Both the position numbers and the translations under genes were made by a program. The notes beneath the pieces are model-generated. The model did no database searches. It was not told where the DNA came from and was given only the letters and a program-made list of their open reading frames with translations. From positions 5,270,001-5,334,000 of the forward strand of contig JASJZC010000007.1 in NCBI GenBank assembly GCA_037178855.1: a DNA stretch of 64,000 nt. The letters are read 5' to 3'. Below are positions 46,501 through 58,007 of the stretch, piece after piece (within the stretch, counting starts at the first letter, position 1; each line of letters opens with the position of its first letter). The DNA is from Oscheius sp. JU75. Taxonomy: Eukaryota > Nematoda > Chromadorea > Rhabditida > Rhabditidae.

Positions 46501-49242
46501 AAGGTGAGAAACTAAGCAGACATCATAGAGAAAACCGTGACGGAGGCAAATGCGCCAAAGAGCTGCTTCCAATGCAAACAGATAGACTGAAGAGATAGAC
46601 TTTTTGTGACTACCCTTTTCTTGCCGCTTCTTCACTTCACTACTGATTCAATTGTTTTAGCACTCATGCGACGCTTCTTCTGAAGATTCATCTGACTGGG
46701 AGGGACCAGTTTTACCGGACATCATGAGCAGATCTTTCAACTCGGCTCTGTTCAGCGGATCTTACCATTCCTTGAAGCGCACCAGATCCAGCAGCAAAAA
46801 GAACTCTCAACTGCTGGACTGTTCGGAAATGGAAGCATCCTTCTGCTCAACAAGATCCGATCTGCCGCCCTGTCTTGGTCGCAGTCTAAATCGCAAGAAA
46901 TTACGAGTCAGACGTATGCCAAGAAGTATGAGTGATGGAGAGCAGCTGGGAGTGAAAAGCGGTATGTTTCCGATTCATGTTATTGCTCTCTTTGAATTGA
47001 TATGGAGCTCAAATTTCCAGGCTTGTTGACTCCGCAAATCCGTGTGTCTCCTCCGCGAACACCGCTGTCTTCATCTACAAAACTGCTGCAGCAACTGGAC
47101 AGGCAGCTGCTAACGTCGGAGAGTGACACGCCCTACGATCAGACTGATGATGCTCCAGCTTACGAATGGGACGACTACAAGGTATACATCGGAAGCAAAA
47201 CATGGGCCTTAAATCTTATGCTACAAGCGGTGCTATCGGGGAGACTTTGTGCGACGGCATGGACCATTTGCAGACATTTGGCGGCTCGTAAAAGACCCTC
47301 TATACTTCCCTTTCTCCGTCTAATGTTTGCTTTTCACTGCAAGTTTTTAAAATTTTTAATTGTACAAAAAAGGGACGGTCGGAGGGTTATCAGCAAAAAA
47401 CCGGTCAAATTATCCGGAATAGCATTTGTTCCAAGCAGATTAATATCAGATTAACAGTGCTGTCAGCAGCGTGAGACTTATTTCGGGCAAACATAGCCGG
47501 AAAACAGGTTCCCTCCTTATCTCTGCCGGGTACAAGACAATTTTGAATCTCCTCCAGTTCATTCTTCCCTTCTCTCCGCAGCATCAATTAAAATGACCCC
47601 TCAATTTCTATGCATATTGAGGCCCTGCAAGCTATTGACAACTGGCTGTCGCCGTGGCTACCTTTTGGTTCACGGCATGGTTCTCTCTCTCGACCCCTCT
47701 ACGTAATTAGACCTGGACAGGTGTCCAAATGACCACCCTCAATGGTCAGCACGCATATCGAAAATTTTCATGTTTGCGCACTGGCAGCCGGTTACTACTT
47801 CTTTCGTACCTCTTCACCTAATTATCTATTTTGCAGCCACCAGAGAAGGACGATTCTATGCCAGATGACATGTCACAGACAAAATCTGAGAGTGTGTTGG
47901 GAGAAGACTACGATTTCTGCTATCACTTCTCAGCATCAGACAATGTCCGTCGTTTGGCCGAAGAGAGTCGAGCTCATTTGAGGATTGTCGAGAAGTTTGT
48001 GGAGAGTGACGACGTCGATCCTCGTCAAATAGTAGGCAAGAAGTTCAAGCTTGTATTTCTGTTTATTCAGGCTAACATCGAGCTTATTTGCCGTACAAAT
48101 CTCCGTCAGCTGGACACGGCTATCAAAATCAGTGTTCATGCCGATGTGACCGACATCCGAGATCTACGACAGCAGTGGTCCCGTCTTTTGAACAACGTGA
48201 ACAGTCCGGCTACTCAGCTCCTCCACAAGGTTATTTTGTTTTACGTTTTATAACCAGAAGAGCGTTTAGATCGGCAGATTCAGTAACTCGCTCCGTGATC
48301 TTCATTCATCAAATCCTGCAGCCGTCTTAAATTCAATGGCTGAAATCAGATCGAAAGAAGATGCCAATTCTGCCCTTGATGCTATCGTGCTGATTCATAA
48401 GCGACTGTCTGGAGAACGAGATGAGCTTAGGTTTGTGTTTCAATCTCTAGTACACTCTACGCTTTCAGAGACCTTCTACAATCGAAGATCTTCAGAGCAG
48501 AATTACCGGAGATAACTGACGAGTTTGATGCTATCTCTGAGGGTTATGACGAGGCTGTTCACAAGATTGACAATCTTGTTCTAACACTGAAGAAGCTCAA
48601 CAGTGACTGGTCGGACTGGAACTCTATGCAGAAGGAGATCCGTCAGTGCATGTCTTCTATTGAAGAACGACTGAAAACTACCAACTTTGATCAAACTTCT
48701 GTTCTGGATCAAATGGAGCTCTGTCAGGAGAGGATGAACAGCCTTGAGACAATGTGCAACTACCTCACCTCGTCTCTCAACAGCATTCAAGACGATGAGA
48801 CCAAGATTGCTCCTGACTTCAAAGCTGAAATCTCGCTTTATACCAATGCTCTGCAGCAGCTGAGATCCAGATTCAATGAAGTGATACGCGTGCCGACACC
48901 TCCGACTCCATCCTCTCACTTTGTACCTCGTCTCCCGATCTCACCTATTGCTACCTCTACCCCACAAAAAGCTGTTAAGCGGAAGACCAGACAGACACAG
49001 ACAAGAGTTGCCTCTGCTGCTGTTGAACCCAAGCAATCAGTCGGCAGTCGGATCTACAGAACGGTATTTTGTCGACGTCTATCTGTGTGACACCTCCGTT
49101 TCAGATCTCCTCAAGTTGGCTGATCAAAGGACTTCTCGGTCTCTCTCTGATCGCCGCAGTTGCAGCTCTGTTCTTCACTGCTGTCTACGGAGCAAAGTTC
49201 GGTCCTCATCTGACTTATGTCCGTGGTCCTCCTCCCGTTTAA
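37568..49242 (+). CDS. unc-83: UNC-83-like KASH-domain protein of the outer nuclear membrane
   Basis: Links the nucleus to microtubule motors through a SUN partner; UNC-83 recruits kinesin-1 and dynein for nuclear migration. Seventeen exons give exactly 989 residues: 37568-37615, 38166-38258, 40389-40566, 40606-40742, 42873-42937, 42979-43117, 45243-45385, 45567-45704, 46021-46208, 46373-46503, 46661-46961, 47021-47181, 47837-48031, 48071-48229, 48270-48430, 48469-49063 and 49105-49242. The bulk is helical with spectrin-like stretches (IRNWIHSVEKRLNEHEQTLQ; EIRQCMSSIEERLKTTNFDQ) and Ser/acidic linkers (DSDSESDEELQAPPIKRARR). The C-terminus is a membrane span (LLGLSLIAAVAALFFTAVYG) and short lumenal tail KFGPHLTYVRGPPPV, the KASH terminus ending in PPPx. 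Introns of 2 kb occur near the 5' end, which suits alternative starts. KASH identity is sure; UNC-83 orthology rests on overall layout. Confidence 0.85.
38259..40388 (+). other. unc-83: Large intron 2 of the KASH gene
   Basis: A 2.1-kb intron with GTCAGC donor and TTTGCAG acceptor. Frames inside it show no similarity. Like introns 4 (40743-42872) and 6 (43118-45242) it may hold enhancers or alternative promoters; none can be named from sequence. Confidence 0.5.
40743..42872 (+). other. unc-83: Large intron 4 of the KASH gene
   Basis: A 2.1-kb intron bounded by CAG-GTAACA and CTTTTCAG. It has no recognisable coding sequence or RNA gene. Its length is close to those of introns 2 and 6. Confidence 0.5.
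43118..45242 (+). other. unc-83: Large intron 6 of the KASH gene
   Basis: A 2.1-kb intron between CAG-GTTTGT and CATTTTCAG. No supported gene on either strand. Confidence 0.5.
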
Positions 49243-49664
49243 ACGCTTTCGCTTGGCCCGTTGATACCAATGGTCACACTCTTACAGTATTCCCTTTTGC
49301 CTAGCATTTCTCACTTGTGTCTCTCATCTATAAGATTAGAGCCTTTTAGAGTCCGGGTGTCGCGCAATCCTTACAAATACACTTTAAAATCGATTGATGA
49401 AACAATAATCTCAAAAAAATCAGGTAACCAGCCATTTCCCCCAATGTTATAGACGCCTAATAAACCAAAAAAAAAGAAAATAAAGTAGTACCCAGTGATC
49501 TTGTTATTTGGAGATGTTGCTGTGTATGAGCCGTACACTATCGTGTCATTGTTGTTGTTCAACGCTGATTTCCTCCTGCCTCTATTCAAGCATATTGAAT
49601 AAATTTTAGAAAACGGTTTATCAATGTGACAAAGTACCAAATATATGAGGTTTTGATGCGATTA

Positions 49665-49803
49665 CCTCTGGTAGGCCAAGCAATATTGGCGTCGGTTAAA
49701 ATTTGGATGAGGGTTCAATCCCCGTCGGAGCATTTTCTCTTGTCGGTTCCTTTTTCGGAAAACAACTGTTAGATCTTGTCTAGTATTCGGAAACTGGTAT
49801 GGA
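49665..49803 (+). repeat. 5S-rRNA-like SINE-type repeat, left arm
   Basis: The start (CTGGTAGGCCAAGCAAT, then GTCGGTT and TTTGGATGAG) resembles the 3' half of metazoan 5S rRNA, which contains the internal RNA polymerase III promoter. It continues with GGTTCAATCCCCGTCGGAG, which also resembles a tRNA B box, and a unique tail to 49803. The 5S-like promoter block is decayed here (TTAAAATTTGG where the right copy has TTAGTACTTGG). It is the inverted partner of 50053-50191. A 5S-derived SINE is my interpretation. Confidence 0.55.
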
Positions 49804-50052
49804 CGATTTCTTATTTTTTTCCCATTGAAATCCTTGAAATCCCGGACTTGTTCCATTCTCCCGACCCCACCATTGGCGATACATTTTTCGTATTGAAGAC
49901 GTGATTTTTTAGCCTACTGATAATCCACAAAATTGTATATCGGATCAAGGGCTACAATTTTGCGGAACATCGCAAAACTGAAATCTCTCATCTTCGGCAT
50001 TCACAACAATTTTTTTTTCACCTTGAAGAGGCGGTTTCGGGTACTTATTTAA

Positions 50053-50191
50053 TCCATAACAGCTTCCGAACACTAGACAAGATCTAACAGTTGTTTTCCG
50101 AAAAAGAAACAGGCAAGAGATAATACTCCGACGGGGATTGAACCTTCATCCAAGTACTAACCGATGCCAACATTGCTTGGCCTACCAGATC
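50053..50191 (-). repeat. 5S-rRNA-like SINE-type repeat, right arm (inverted)
   Basis: Reverse-complement copy of the left arm over the same 139 bases. On the minus strand it reads GATCTGGTAGGCCAAGCAAT, then CATCGGTTAGTACTTGGATG, the latter matching the conserved 5S rRNA box C segment, and extends on its 5' side by CGGTCC (to 50197) as in 5S rRNA. The shared 3' part contains GAAAACAACTGTTAGATCTT. The two arms enclose about 250 bases and could fold into one long hairpin if transcribed. The 5' half of 5S rRNA is absent, so it is not a functional 5S gene. Confidence 0.6.
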
Positions 50192-50293
50192 GGACCGTGT
50201 TTGTACTGCACGTAACGCAAAGAGAAAGGGGGTGAGATTATCCCTTTAAAAAGTTCTATTGTACAGAGCAAACCTGAAAAATTTATGACAATG

Positions 50294-53200
50294 CTACAAA
50301 ACGACTACCTTGGTCTTCAGTTTTGGATCTTGACGTATATCTTCACAGCGACAGTCTTCTCCTTTTCCATGAGAATGGCCTCGGGTTTTCGTTTCTCTTG
50401 CTTTCACTAATTTCATCTTTTCCGAACCTCTTTTGCCAATTTCCGGTAGAACCTTAGGAGAGTGAACGGATTTGACGCACTCACCTTTTTCTCCTGAAGT
50501 TCTGGTTCCTTCTTCTGCTGACTGTCCAACAACTTCTTTGCCGAACGCATTTCTTTGCTTTGAGCTATCTTTTTCTTCTAAAAACACTCAGTTCCGAATT
50601 TTATGGTTCACCTCAAGCCGGTCATCTTTTTTCCACATATCTTCCGGATCTGTGCTGTCATTTTCATGAGCGCTACTGCTTTGGGCACGTTGAGGCAGAT
50701 CAATAGGGATTCGGTCAGCCGGTTCAGCAACAAAGTCCGTCGACATTGTTCTAACTTCTGAGACCATAATATTTAGGAATATCAATCGTTTCACCATCAG
50801 TTTCAGAGACCCCGTTAATATATTCTACAGTTGGATGCGGTGTGTTGGCTGTTGAGAGCGTTGGTTCTCCATTGATCATTGGAGTGGCTGTAGCAGAGGT
50901 CAGACTGATACTAATATCGTCCTGAAGCCGATCATCCCGATCCTGAATCGTAGACGAATCCAGTGATACCACACTGGCTGATTTTTCAATCCTTTCTGCA
51001 AAACAACAAAATATTGAAAGCAAAATCTCTATTCTACCTGGTAGGTTAATTGGAACAGTGTCTACCATGTGAGAGTGACTTTCAAGCTTGGAAAGCGGTT
51101 TCGGTTCAGTTTGTCTAAAAGTTGCACCGTGTATCCAAATAAACTTACTTTTTTGGAGTTTTTTCAAGTGTTTTCAAGAGCTGATCTTTCCCTCTCGTAT
51201 TGATGGCTTCTGCGAAAGCAGTTGGATAGGAGGCGCTGAAGAGAGCGGTACTGGATACTTGAGCAAGAGTTTGTTGTAGGGACTGAATCTCAATTTTATG
51301 CAATGACAAGCATGCTCACTTTATTAATATCAGCAGTTTCTGAAGTGTCCGAAGCCCGTCTAGAATAAGAGGAACCAGAACGAGAGTGATCGGTGGATTC
51401 TCTGAAAAACTCCAAATGATACAAAATGTCTAGGATGTGAATCGATGTTGTGGCCAGGGAAGACGCATTAATGATGAGGCACGCAAAAACTATCACCACG
51501 ATTCACGCAAACATACCCCCAATTCATACTCATTCGGCTGAGTGCAGATGTACGATCGTGATCTTCTTCCAGTTCTTCAAAACCGTCCTCATGTTCTTCC
51601 TGGGACAACAACTAAGTCAGATAGTAGTGAAACAAACTTGATCAATTTCCGGCCTTTTCGGAGGATGTGTAAGATATCTCGGTCGACCGCTCTTTGACAC
51701 AACTTCATAAGCCTTCATATCCCCTTTGCCCTGAGCGGCTTGCAAGCACTGGATATAAAAAGAGCAGTACCTTCACGTTGATGACTCCTCGATGTTTTAC
51801 CTTGAACTTATTGGGGGACTGTCTGTCTAGTCTGTCTTTTGTACGTTGTCCGATTTGAATGGTCATTGGCTAAAAGTATAATTTGAAAATGACATTAGTG
51901 TAATTCTGAATGTGAAAATGACTTTAGTGTAAGATATACCACTTTATTGTGACTTTCCATTCTTGATGCGCAGTTAACAGTGTCTCCAAAAAGACAATAA
52001 CGCGGATTTTTGGCACCAACAATTCCTCCAACACATGGTCCCGTGAACATTCCAATCTTGACTTGGACCCTCTTCCCGTCCGCGAACTTCATATCACTTT
52101 CCTTCATTTTGTTTATCATGTGGAGACAACAGTCGGCCATTATTGTCGTGTCAAAGTCATCCCTGAATTTTTGATCAACCAGCACTATCCTCATACTTAT
52201 AAGGTACTCCAGCTGAAATCATATACGATTCTCCGATGGTTTCCACTTTGTACACGCCATGAATATCAACCATTTCATCGAATGTGAGGTAGACTCCATT
52301 CAAAAGATTGACAATGTCAACGGGTGTCATTTGATCGGTCTGACGAGCAAAATCTACGACCTGCAAACCAAACCCTTCTAGTTGAAATCGATGTGAACCT
52401 TGACAAAAGCAATTGTGACACATTCGAAACTCTCGCATTGGTCTGATCGTCCAGTTCTGAGCATTGTGTTGGCCACATCAACCGGCATCATTTGTGAAAG
52501 AAGCTGCCGAGCTTTCCGCTTGTTGTCAGCAATTTCACGAGTCATTTCGGTTAGAACCCAAAGCAAAATAAAGAAAACCACACAAGCCTACCTGACTGCG
52601 CTGCTTCTCACTTTGAAGAAGGTTCTTCAGGTGATCACTCTTTTGAATAGAAGCCATGATAATTTCTCTGTTGCAGTCTGCGTCCCCGTAGTCATTCAGA
52701 AACAGGCCCATACGAAACATGTCATCCAGGCCGTCAACTCTTAATTGTGTTTCTGACATTGTTTAATATAAGTGCATACACGCAAGTAGCTAGAAGAATG
52801 AACATTTCACAGCTTTTCAAATACACGATCGGACCTCTTAGCACAACATATGGTAGGTTTTCTGTATTAAAGTGCATGCGTGAACTACAGGTATGCCTTA
52901 CGATCGTTATATTCATCGTCTCGTTTTTCTGCCGTGTCAACCTTCACCTGCTCTTCAGTTACATCGTTCACTTTCAATGTTATGGCATCTTGGCTTTTTT
53001 TCACAACAGGATGAAGAGACTCCAATTGGAAATTGCAATTTTCATGAGCCAGACACTAAACTTTGAACTGAAACCCCAGGTTTTAGTCTCTTACTCCCTC
53101 TGCTGTGAATTTAATACATGGTTTCTGCAAATCGAATAGATCAACCATGTTCTGACCAGGAATTTCCGGCATCAGATTAAGCAATCCTTGCCCACACATG

Positions 53201-54098
53201 ATTATCTGAATCAGGAGTGCTGAAGTAACGTTTATGGCCTACATCCAACTTCCTGTTGAAGGCGACATGAAAGGGGAACATTTTGAGAAAAGATATTGTA
53301 TCGACGGGAAGATACTCGTTCAAGTTTTTGACTCGTTCTTTGAGTCTAAAGAAGATTGAACTGTTTCAATGTATTCACCTGTTATCTAGACCGAGACCGG
53401 TGTTATTAAAACTGAGCTGAATGATCACGAATAGAAACTTTCCCTTCTCCTTCTTCTTCAGAATCTGGAACAGTAACTCCTTAGTTTGTAAGTGAAGAAG
53501 AGGAAACCTTTACTCCAAGCTCTTGTTTGTAGAAAATTCTTGCTAGCTCCACTAACTGCCCGATAACATAAGAAATATAGCCTTGTCGGCGAGACCTAAG
53601 AAAGTAATCTAAGGCAAGTATAAGCTCACCGATAGTGCAGGATAAGTCCATCTTCCGTCTCAGCTGAACAGTAAAATGAAGGAGCACGGATCTTGGGATA
53701 ACTAAAAACAGTTATCAATCTCCATTTGTTACCTGAATCGGAAGTACTCGTGCAAGTTATCCAGTCCTTTGAGGAAGTCGGAGAATCTTCGGCCCATAAC
53801 GTGCATCAAGTCTCCATAGCCGTGGCGAATCAAAAACTGGACGAAGAAACGACCAGCCAAAACTCCGACTTGATCAGGTGTCATTCCAGTAATCTCGCAT
53901 GTAGCTCTCAGAAGGTTAGGAACAATATGCTCAGAGTATGTGTCATGAGTCGAAATTGATTTGTCTTCCAATTGAGTGAGCTCTAAGATCTGTAGAAACA
54001 ATTTTTCTATTCTTGTTTATACAAACCTGAGCCAAAACTTGCGAACCGAAGTTTTCCTGGATCATAAAGCGGACGCCTTCAATAATGAGACCGTACAT
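50294..54098 (-). CDS. Atypical beta-type soluble guanylate cyclase (GCY-31/GCY-33 group)
   Basis: Haem-dependent gas-sensing cyclase, in nematodes used by oxygen-sensing neurons. Twenty-three exons give about 940 residues. Order: H-NOX domain (start [19 protein letters not shown]; proximal His 104 in LDNLHEY; haem-propionate motif YRSRR); HNOBA/PAS region ([53 protein letters not shown]); signalling helix; catalytic domain ([56 protein letters not shown]). Both metal-binding Asp of alpha subunits are replaced (Lys in AFVKVV, Glu in IGESYM), while Asn and Arg of TVNCASR are kept, so it should work as the beta-like half of a heterodimer. A long Ser/Glu/Lys-rich tail of nearly 400 residues follows, ending Lys-rich (KTKVVVL). 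Tail exons 50294-50452, 50485-50577, 50612-50757 and 50795-50995 join in phase. The exon at 52399-52518 has the least certain 5' boundary. Confidence 0.9.
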
Positions 54099-54439
54099 TT
54101 TTTGTAAAAATGAGCCAAGTCGGACGGAAAATAGGAAGGACTGATTTGGTATCTCCGGAAACGTGGAGATGGCTCAGACATCCGTACATTAGCGCAACCG
54201 ACGAGAAACAAATATTGCTACAATAAAACCGGTGATAATTTGTGTATTCATTGACTGATTTATTCTAATAAATTGAGACACTGACACATACTATATGTGT
54301 ATAGAAAAGATCCTATGTAGACTCGTGAAACCCTAGTTGTATTTCCAACTCCGGAAATTGCTTAGAACAACAATTAAAACAAAGGGTACTCGTAGACAAC
54401 CCTGTGAGATCAACAAGATTGAACTCTAGAAACAATTGT
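54099..54439. other. Short gap between cyclase and insulysin genes
   Basis: Holds the 3' untranslated end of the insulysin gene (minus-strand AATAAA at 54259-54264) and the immediate upstream region of the guanylate cyclase on the same strand. The spacing of 341 bases is short enough that co-transcription is possible. Confidence 0.4.
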
Positions 54440-57400
54440 CTATTGATGAGGGTTCTTTCCCATGGGAGGAATTGAAATCTTCGGCTTCGGGCGAGGGAAC
54501 ATCGATAGATGAACACGGGTACTCTCCATGCAGTTGATTTCTTGCTAAAACAATAGTTTTATATAAGACTTGGCGAAACCTTACGTAATTGTGTTTAGGT
54601 TCTCCATTCTGCTGTTCAGAGACTCGCGAATCTTTGCTGTCAGTATTTCCGTGGACGTAAATAGCAACCAGACGTCTTTCCGGCGCGTTGTTCTTGATTT
54701 TGCGGTCAAAGAAGTCAAGCATGTCATCCTTAGTTAGTAACTTCAGAATTTCGGCCTGGTTCTCACCTGAATGCGAAATGATTAAAATGCTTAAATTTGT
54801 CTCACGTTTGTCAAAGTTGTAATATCTGGATTCGATCTCGTTCCAATAACGCCGATGACGCTCTCCCAGTGTCTTCGGCTTTTCCAGCAGCTTGGTAATT
54901 ACGGCCTCAATCTCGCCTTTCAATGTTTCTTGAGACATTTCCACCAAAGTGTTCTGAAAAATGGTTCACTGTGATTACTGTGTATCTTACCCTCTCGTTG
55001 TCAAGGAAGTTTTGAATCCTGGACATGACATAGTCGGGATTTTGAGGTCCCTGGACAATGACTTCAAAACCAAGTGTTCCAGCGGATAGCCTTGGACCGG
55101 TCCATACAATGTATCCCAGCTGTTCATTGGTACGAAGTTGATTGAATGCCGACTCTTTCATGATTTGAAGAAGAAGCAGAAGGAGAGCATGATCTTTGTC
55201 GTTCTAGATATAAGATTATAAAAGCAAAATCTAGTTCAGTTACCTGTACACCAATCTGGAAAAGGGCTTCCACAGCAGAATTTTGATGTGTTCCTTGGAA
55301 GTGTCTGTAGATCATCGGCACACCGCAGTCCATTGCAAACTCTTTCTTCAGCCCAGTCTCGTTGTGATACAGTGAGCGATGAGCCCAGGTCACGTCTTGA
55401 AGCAGTCCAGTGATGTTCTTTCCAAGTTGAAGTGCTTCATCCTTGGTCACATTTCCATGAGCAAAAACTTCAGTATGGAAGGTTTCTAAGAGTTTCTGCT
55501 TGTGTGCTTTGAGATCGTCGAGCGTGACTCCTTCTCCTGCTTGTCGCACTTGTTTTTTGCTCCATTTGTGCTCCGAGAGCAACAATCCAAGACACTCTTG
55601 TGATATTGAATGTGGCTGGTTGTGCTCGAAGTTCTCCAGAGAACGCTTGTAATTGTCCAGCAGAACAGCGAATCTACCCTGGTCCGGCTCAAAGAGAACA
55701 AGGCGTTCAACCAAATCTTGCATGAAGTTGGGCTGTTTTTCGTCGTATCCACTTGTCTAAAGTTGATGATTAACGAGCAAAGGGGTACTGAATAACCTCA
55801 ATACTGAAAGAGTCCATTCCAAAATCTACATGGTACTTCATTCCAGCAATTGTAGCGTTGTAGGTTTGCTCTCCTAGAGAATCATGGAACGCATACAGCC
55901 AGAGAGTAGAGATGAATGCCGTTCGCGGACACTTGGCCAAGAGAGGGGTGAACACATTGACCTGGAAAAGCAAGTAAGTTATTTAAAATAATGTGAAACC
56001 TTGATGTGCATTTTTGGCATATTGAACTCGTTGTCCTGTCTGTACCAAACCCGAGTGTAGGCATCGTTGTAAATCATCTCTGGGTGTAGTCTAGATATTT
56101 TCATTGATATTAAATAAATAAAAGCGCTTACGTTGCATTGGGGTCTCTAGCCTTCAGATTGAAATTGGTTGGAATGTAGCCGTTTTTGTGAGGAAGATGG
56201 AGAAGTGTGTTTGGTGATTCTACAGCAGCTTGGAAATTTCGAATGGAACTCTCGGGGAACTTTTCGATACGAATGTCCGTTCCGTATACAGGTTCCTTTG
56301 TCATTGGTTTTCCGTTTTCCACTCCCAGAGCAATGACTTCCGCTACCATCTTGTCCGGACGAAGACATTGAATTAGTTGTCTGCAAAGATCCGGTTTGTA
56401 TTCAGACATGAGCAAAGTGTGTGAAAGAATGTCTTCGAAAGGAATTCTCTGAAGCCCACTAGCCAGCGAAGTAGCGAATGAACATGGATTTTCCTTGTCC
56501 TGAACCAACGTAATAACCAAAAAATAGATTGTCTACCTTGAACGTAAACTTCATTTCCCCAATTTCCTTCAGTTCTTCATAGATCCACGGCTGCGGTGCC
56601 TCTCTTCCCAAAAGTCCAATGTATTGGAACATCATGTGAATAACGTCATCAACGTGGCTCATACCGGCTTAAGGAGGTTTAAGTAAAAACACGACAGATA
56701 ATCCACCTTCACTGAGGTCTACGCAGATGCTAAAAGAAGACATTCCCCGAGCCAAGGTTGATGATCCGGCACTCAAAGAGCTTACCCAACCCTTTGCTTT
56801 CAGCGCAGACAAGAGAGATCCCTCTCCTTCATGACCAAGCAGATGAGCTGGGATTTGGAGATAATAAGGCCAACGGATACGACTTACAAACTATGTGATC
56901 GGGCTGAGATTTGTACTCATCTTCAAAATAGGGTACTGGGAAAGAGACCTTTAGCATACGGTTGTCCTTGACGGGTACAATCTGAATTACGTGATTGGAA
57001 CTCAAAGTGAGAAGCATACATCGATACGTCGTTTCAATTCTTCATCTCCGTATGGATGTTCAGTCCAGTACTTCTTCTCAACATCCTTGTCAGGAATCTT
57101 TTCCAATTCAAGCTGTAATACGTAGTTCTCCAATTCATCGAGTGACTCCTTCCCAACAATCACCATTCGCATTCTAAATCATAGAATAGCGAAAAAGGAA
57201 TGAGACTTTTACATGTTGGAACTGTAATATTTCTTGTGGAAGTCTAGAAGAACTTCTCTTGGATTCAAACCTTTGGCTTCGGCTTCCGATCCCAGAGTAT
57301 TCTTGTCTCCTGTGCCGAATTTTCCGTAGTCGTGTCCTGGCTTAGACAGATACCTTTAAGCATACAAAGTCTCTTACAAAACCGCTATACTACCTGCTGA

Positions 57401-58007
57401 CTTGTAAGATTCTCCACGCATCGTTTTTCAAATTGTTTTGATGTTCTGAATCGACAGCCAGTACTTCCTTCCCCGTGGCTGACTCCGTGAATTGTGGGGT
57501 CAGAAAAAACTGCGCAAATCGATCTAGGGCAGGCTACAAAAACCAAAGTAATGAATATAATAACTATGACTCACGAAGAGGGCATCTGGCTTGACGTCAA
57601 AGTGATAGTTGGTATGATCGGAAGCTGTGAAGGCGTTGGAACTTCCCGCATTAGCTGACAAAAACTAGAAGCCGATGATTACAAGATCATAAGTTTATCA
57701 ACTTTGCTGTATTCATTTTCAGACGGATACTTTTCTGTTCCTAGGAAAAGCATGTGCTCACAAAAGTGAGCTGTTCCTGGCATGTCCCATGGGTCATGAA
57801 GATGTCCGACAGCCACATCCATAGACGCAGCGGCAATATCCGTGGCAGGATCAGACACTAAGAGGATATGAAGTCTATTCTTTAGTTGCAGCCCGCGATA
57901 CTAAACAACTCTATAACACAAGACATTAAACTCTCACTTACGTCGCGAAGATCCTTAGGAGACTTCTTGAAAGTTGTGCATCTACCGACGATAGGAGATT
58001 CACCCAT
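54440..58007 (-). CDS. Insulin-degrading enzyme (insulysin, M16A metallopeptidase)
   Basis: Zinc peptidase that degrades insulin-like and other short peptides inside a closed chamber, mainly in the cytosol. The start codon at 58005-58007 follows an acceptor CATTTTACAG, probably a trans-splice site, and gives [20 protein letters not shown]. The inverted zinc motif HFCEH (57754-57768) lies in [20 protein letters not shown], followed by [40 protein letters not shown] and [18 protein letters not shown] with the third zinc-ligand Glu region. Later blocks match the second to fourth M16 domains: [55 protein letters not shown] and a C-terminal part with [15 protein letters not shown]. The last exon is read as ending [15 protein letters not shown], using acceptor TTGTTTTAG; a neighbouring acceptor would give another frame ending at 54426. 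Length about 1000 residues, normal for the family. Confidence 0.95.

Larger units (their letters stand above)
49243..50293. other. Convergent spacer between KASH and guanylate cyclase genes
   Basis: The 3' ends of the plus-strand KASH gene and minus-strand cyclase face each other. Apart from the inverted 5S-like repeat pair it contains no coding sequence that I can support. Confidence 0.5.

Noticed and set aside
49665-49760. An intact tRNA or 5S rRNA gene
   Set aside because: There is a GGTTCAATCCC box, but no acceptor-stem pairing or anticodon arm, and the 5' half of 5S rRNA is absent. It fits a repeat derived from such a gene.
52747-53139. A plus-strand membrane protein opposite the guanylate cyclase
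   Set aside because: It is the antisense shadow of cyclase exons at 52780-53055, which carry conserved family sequence on the minus strand.
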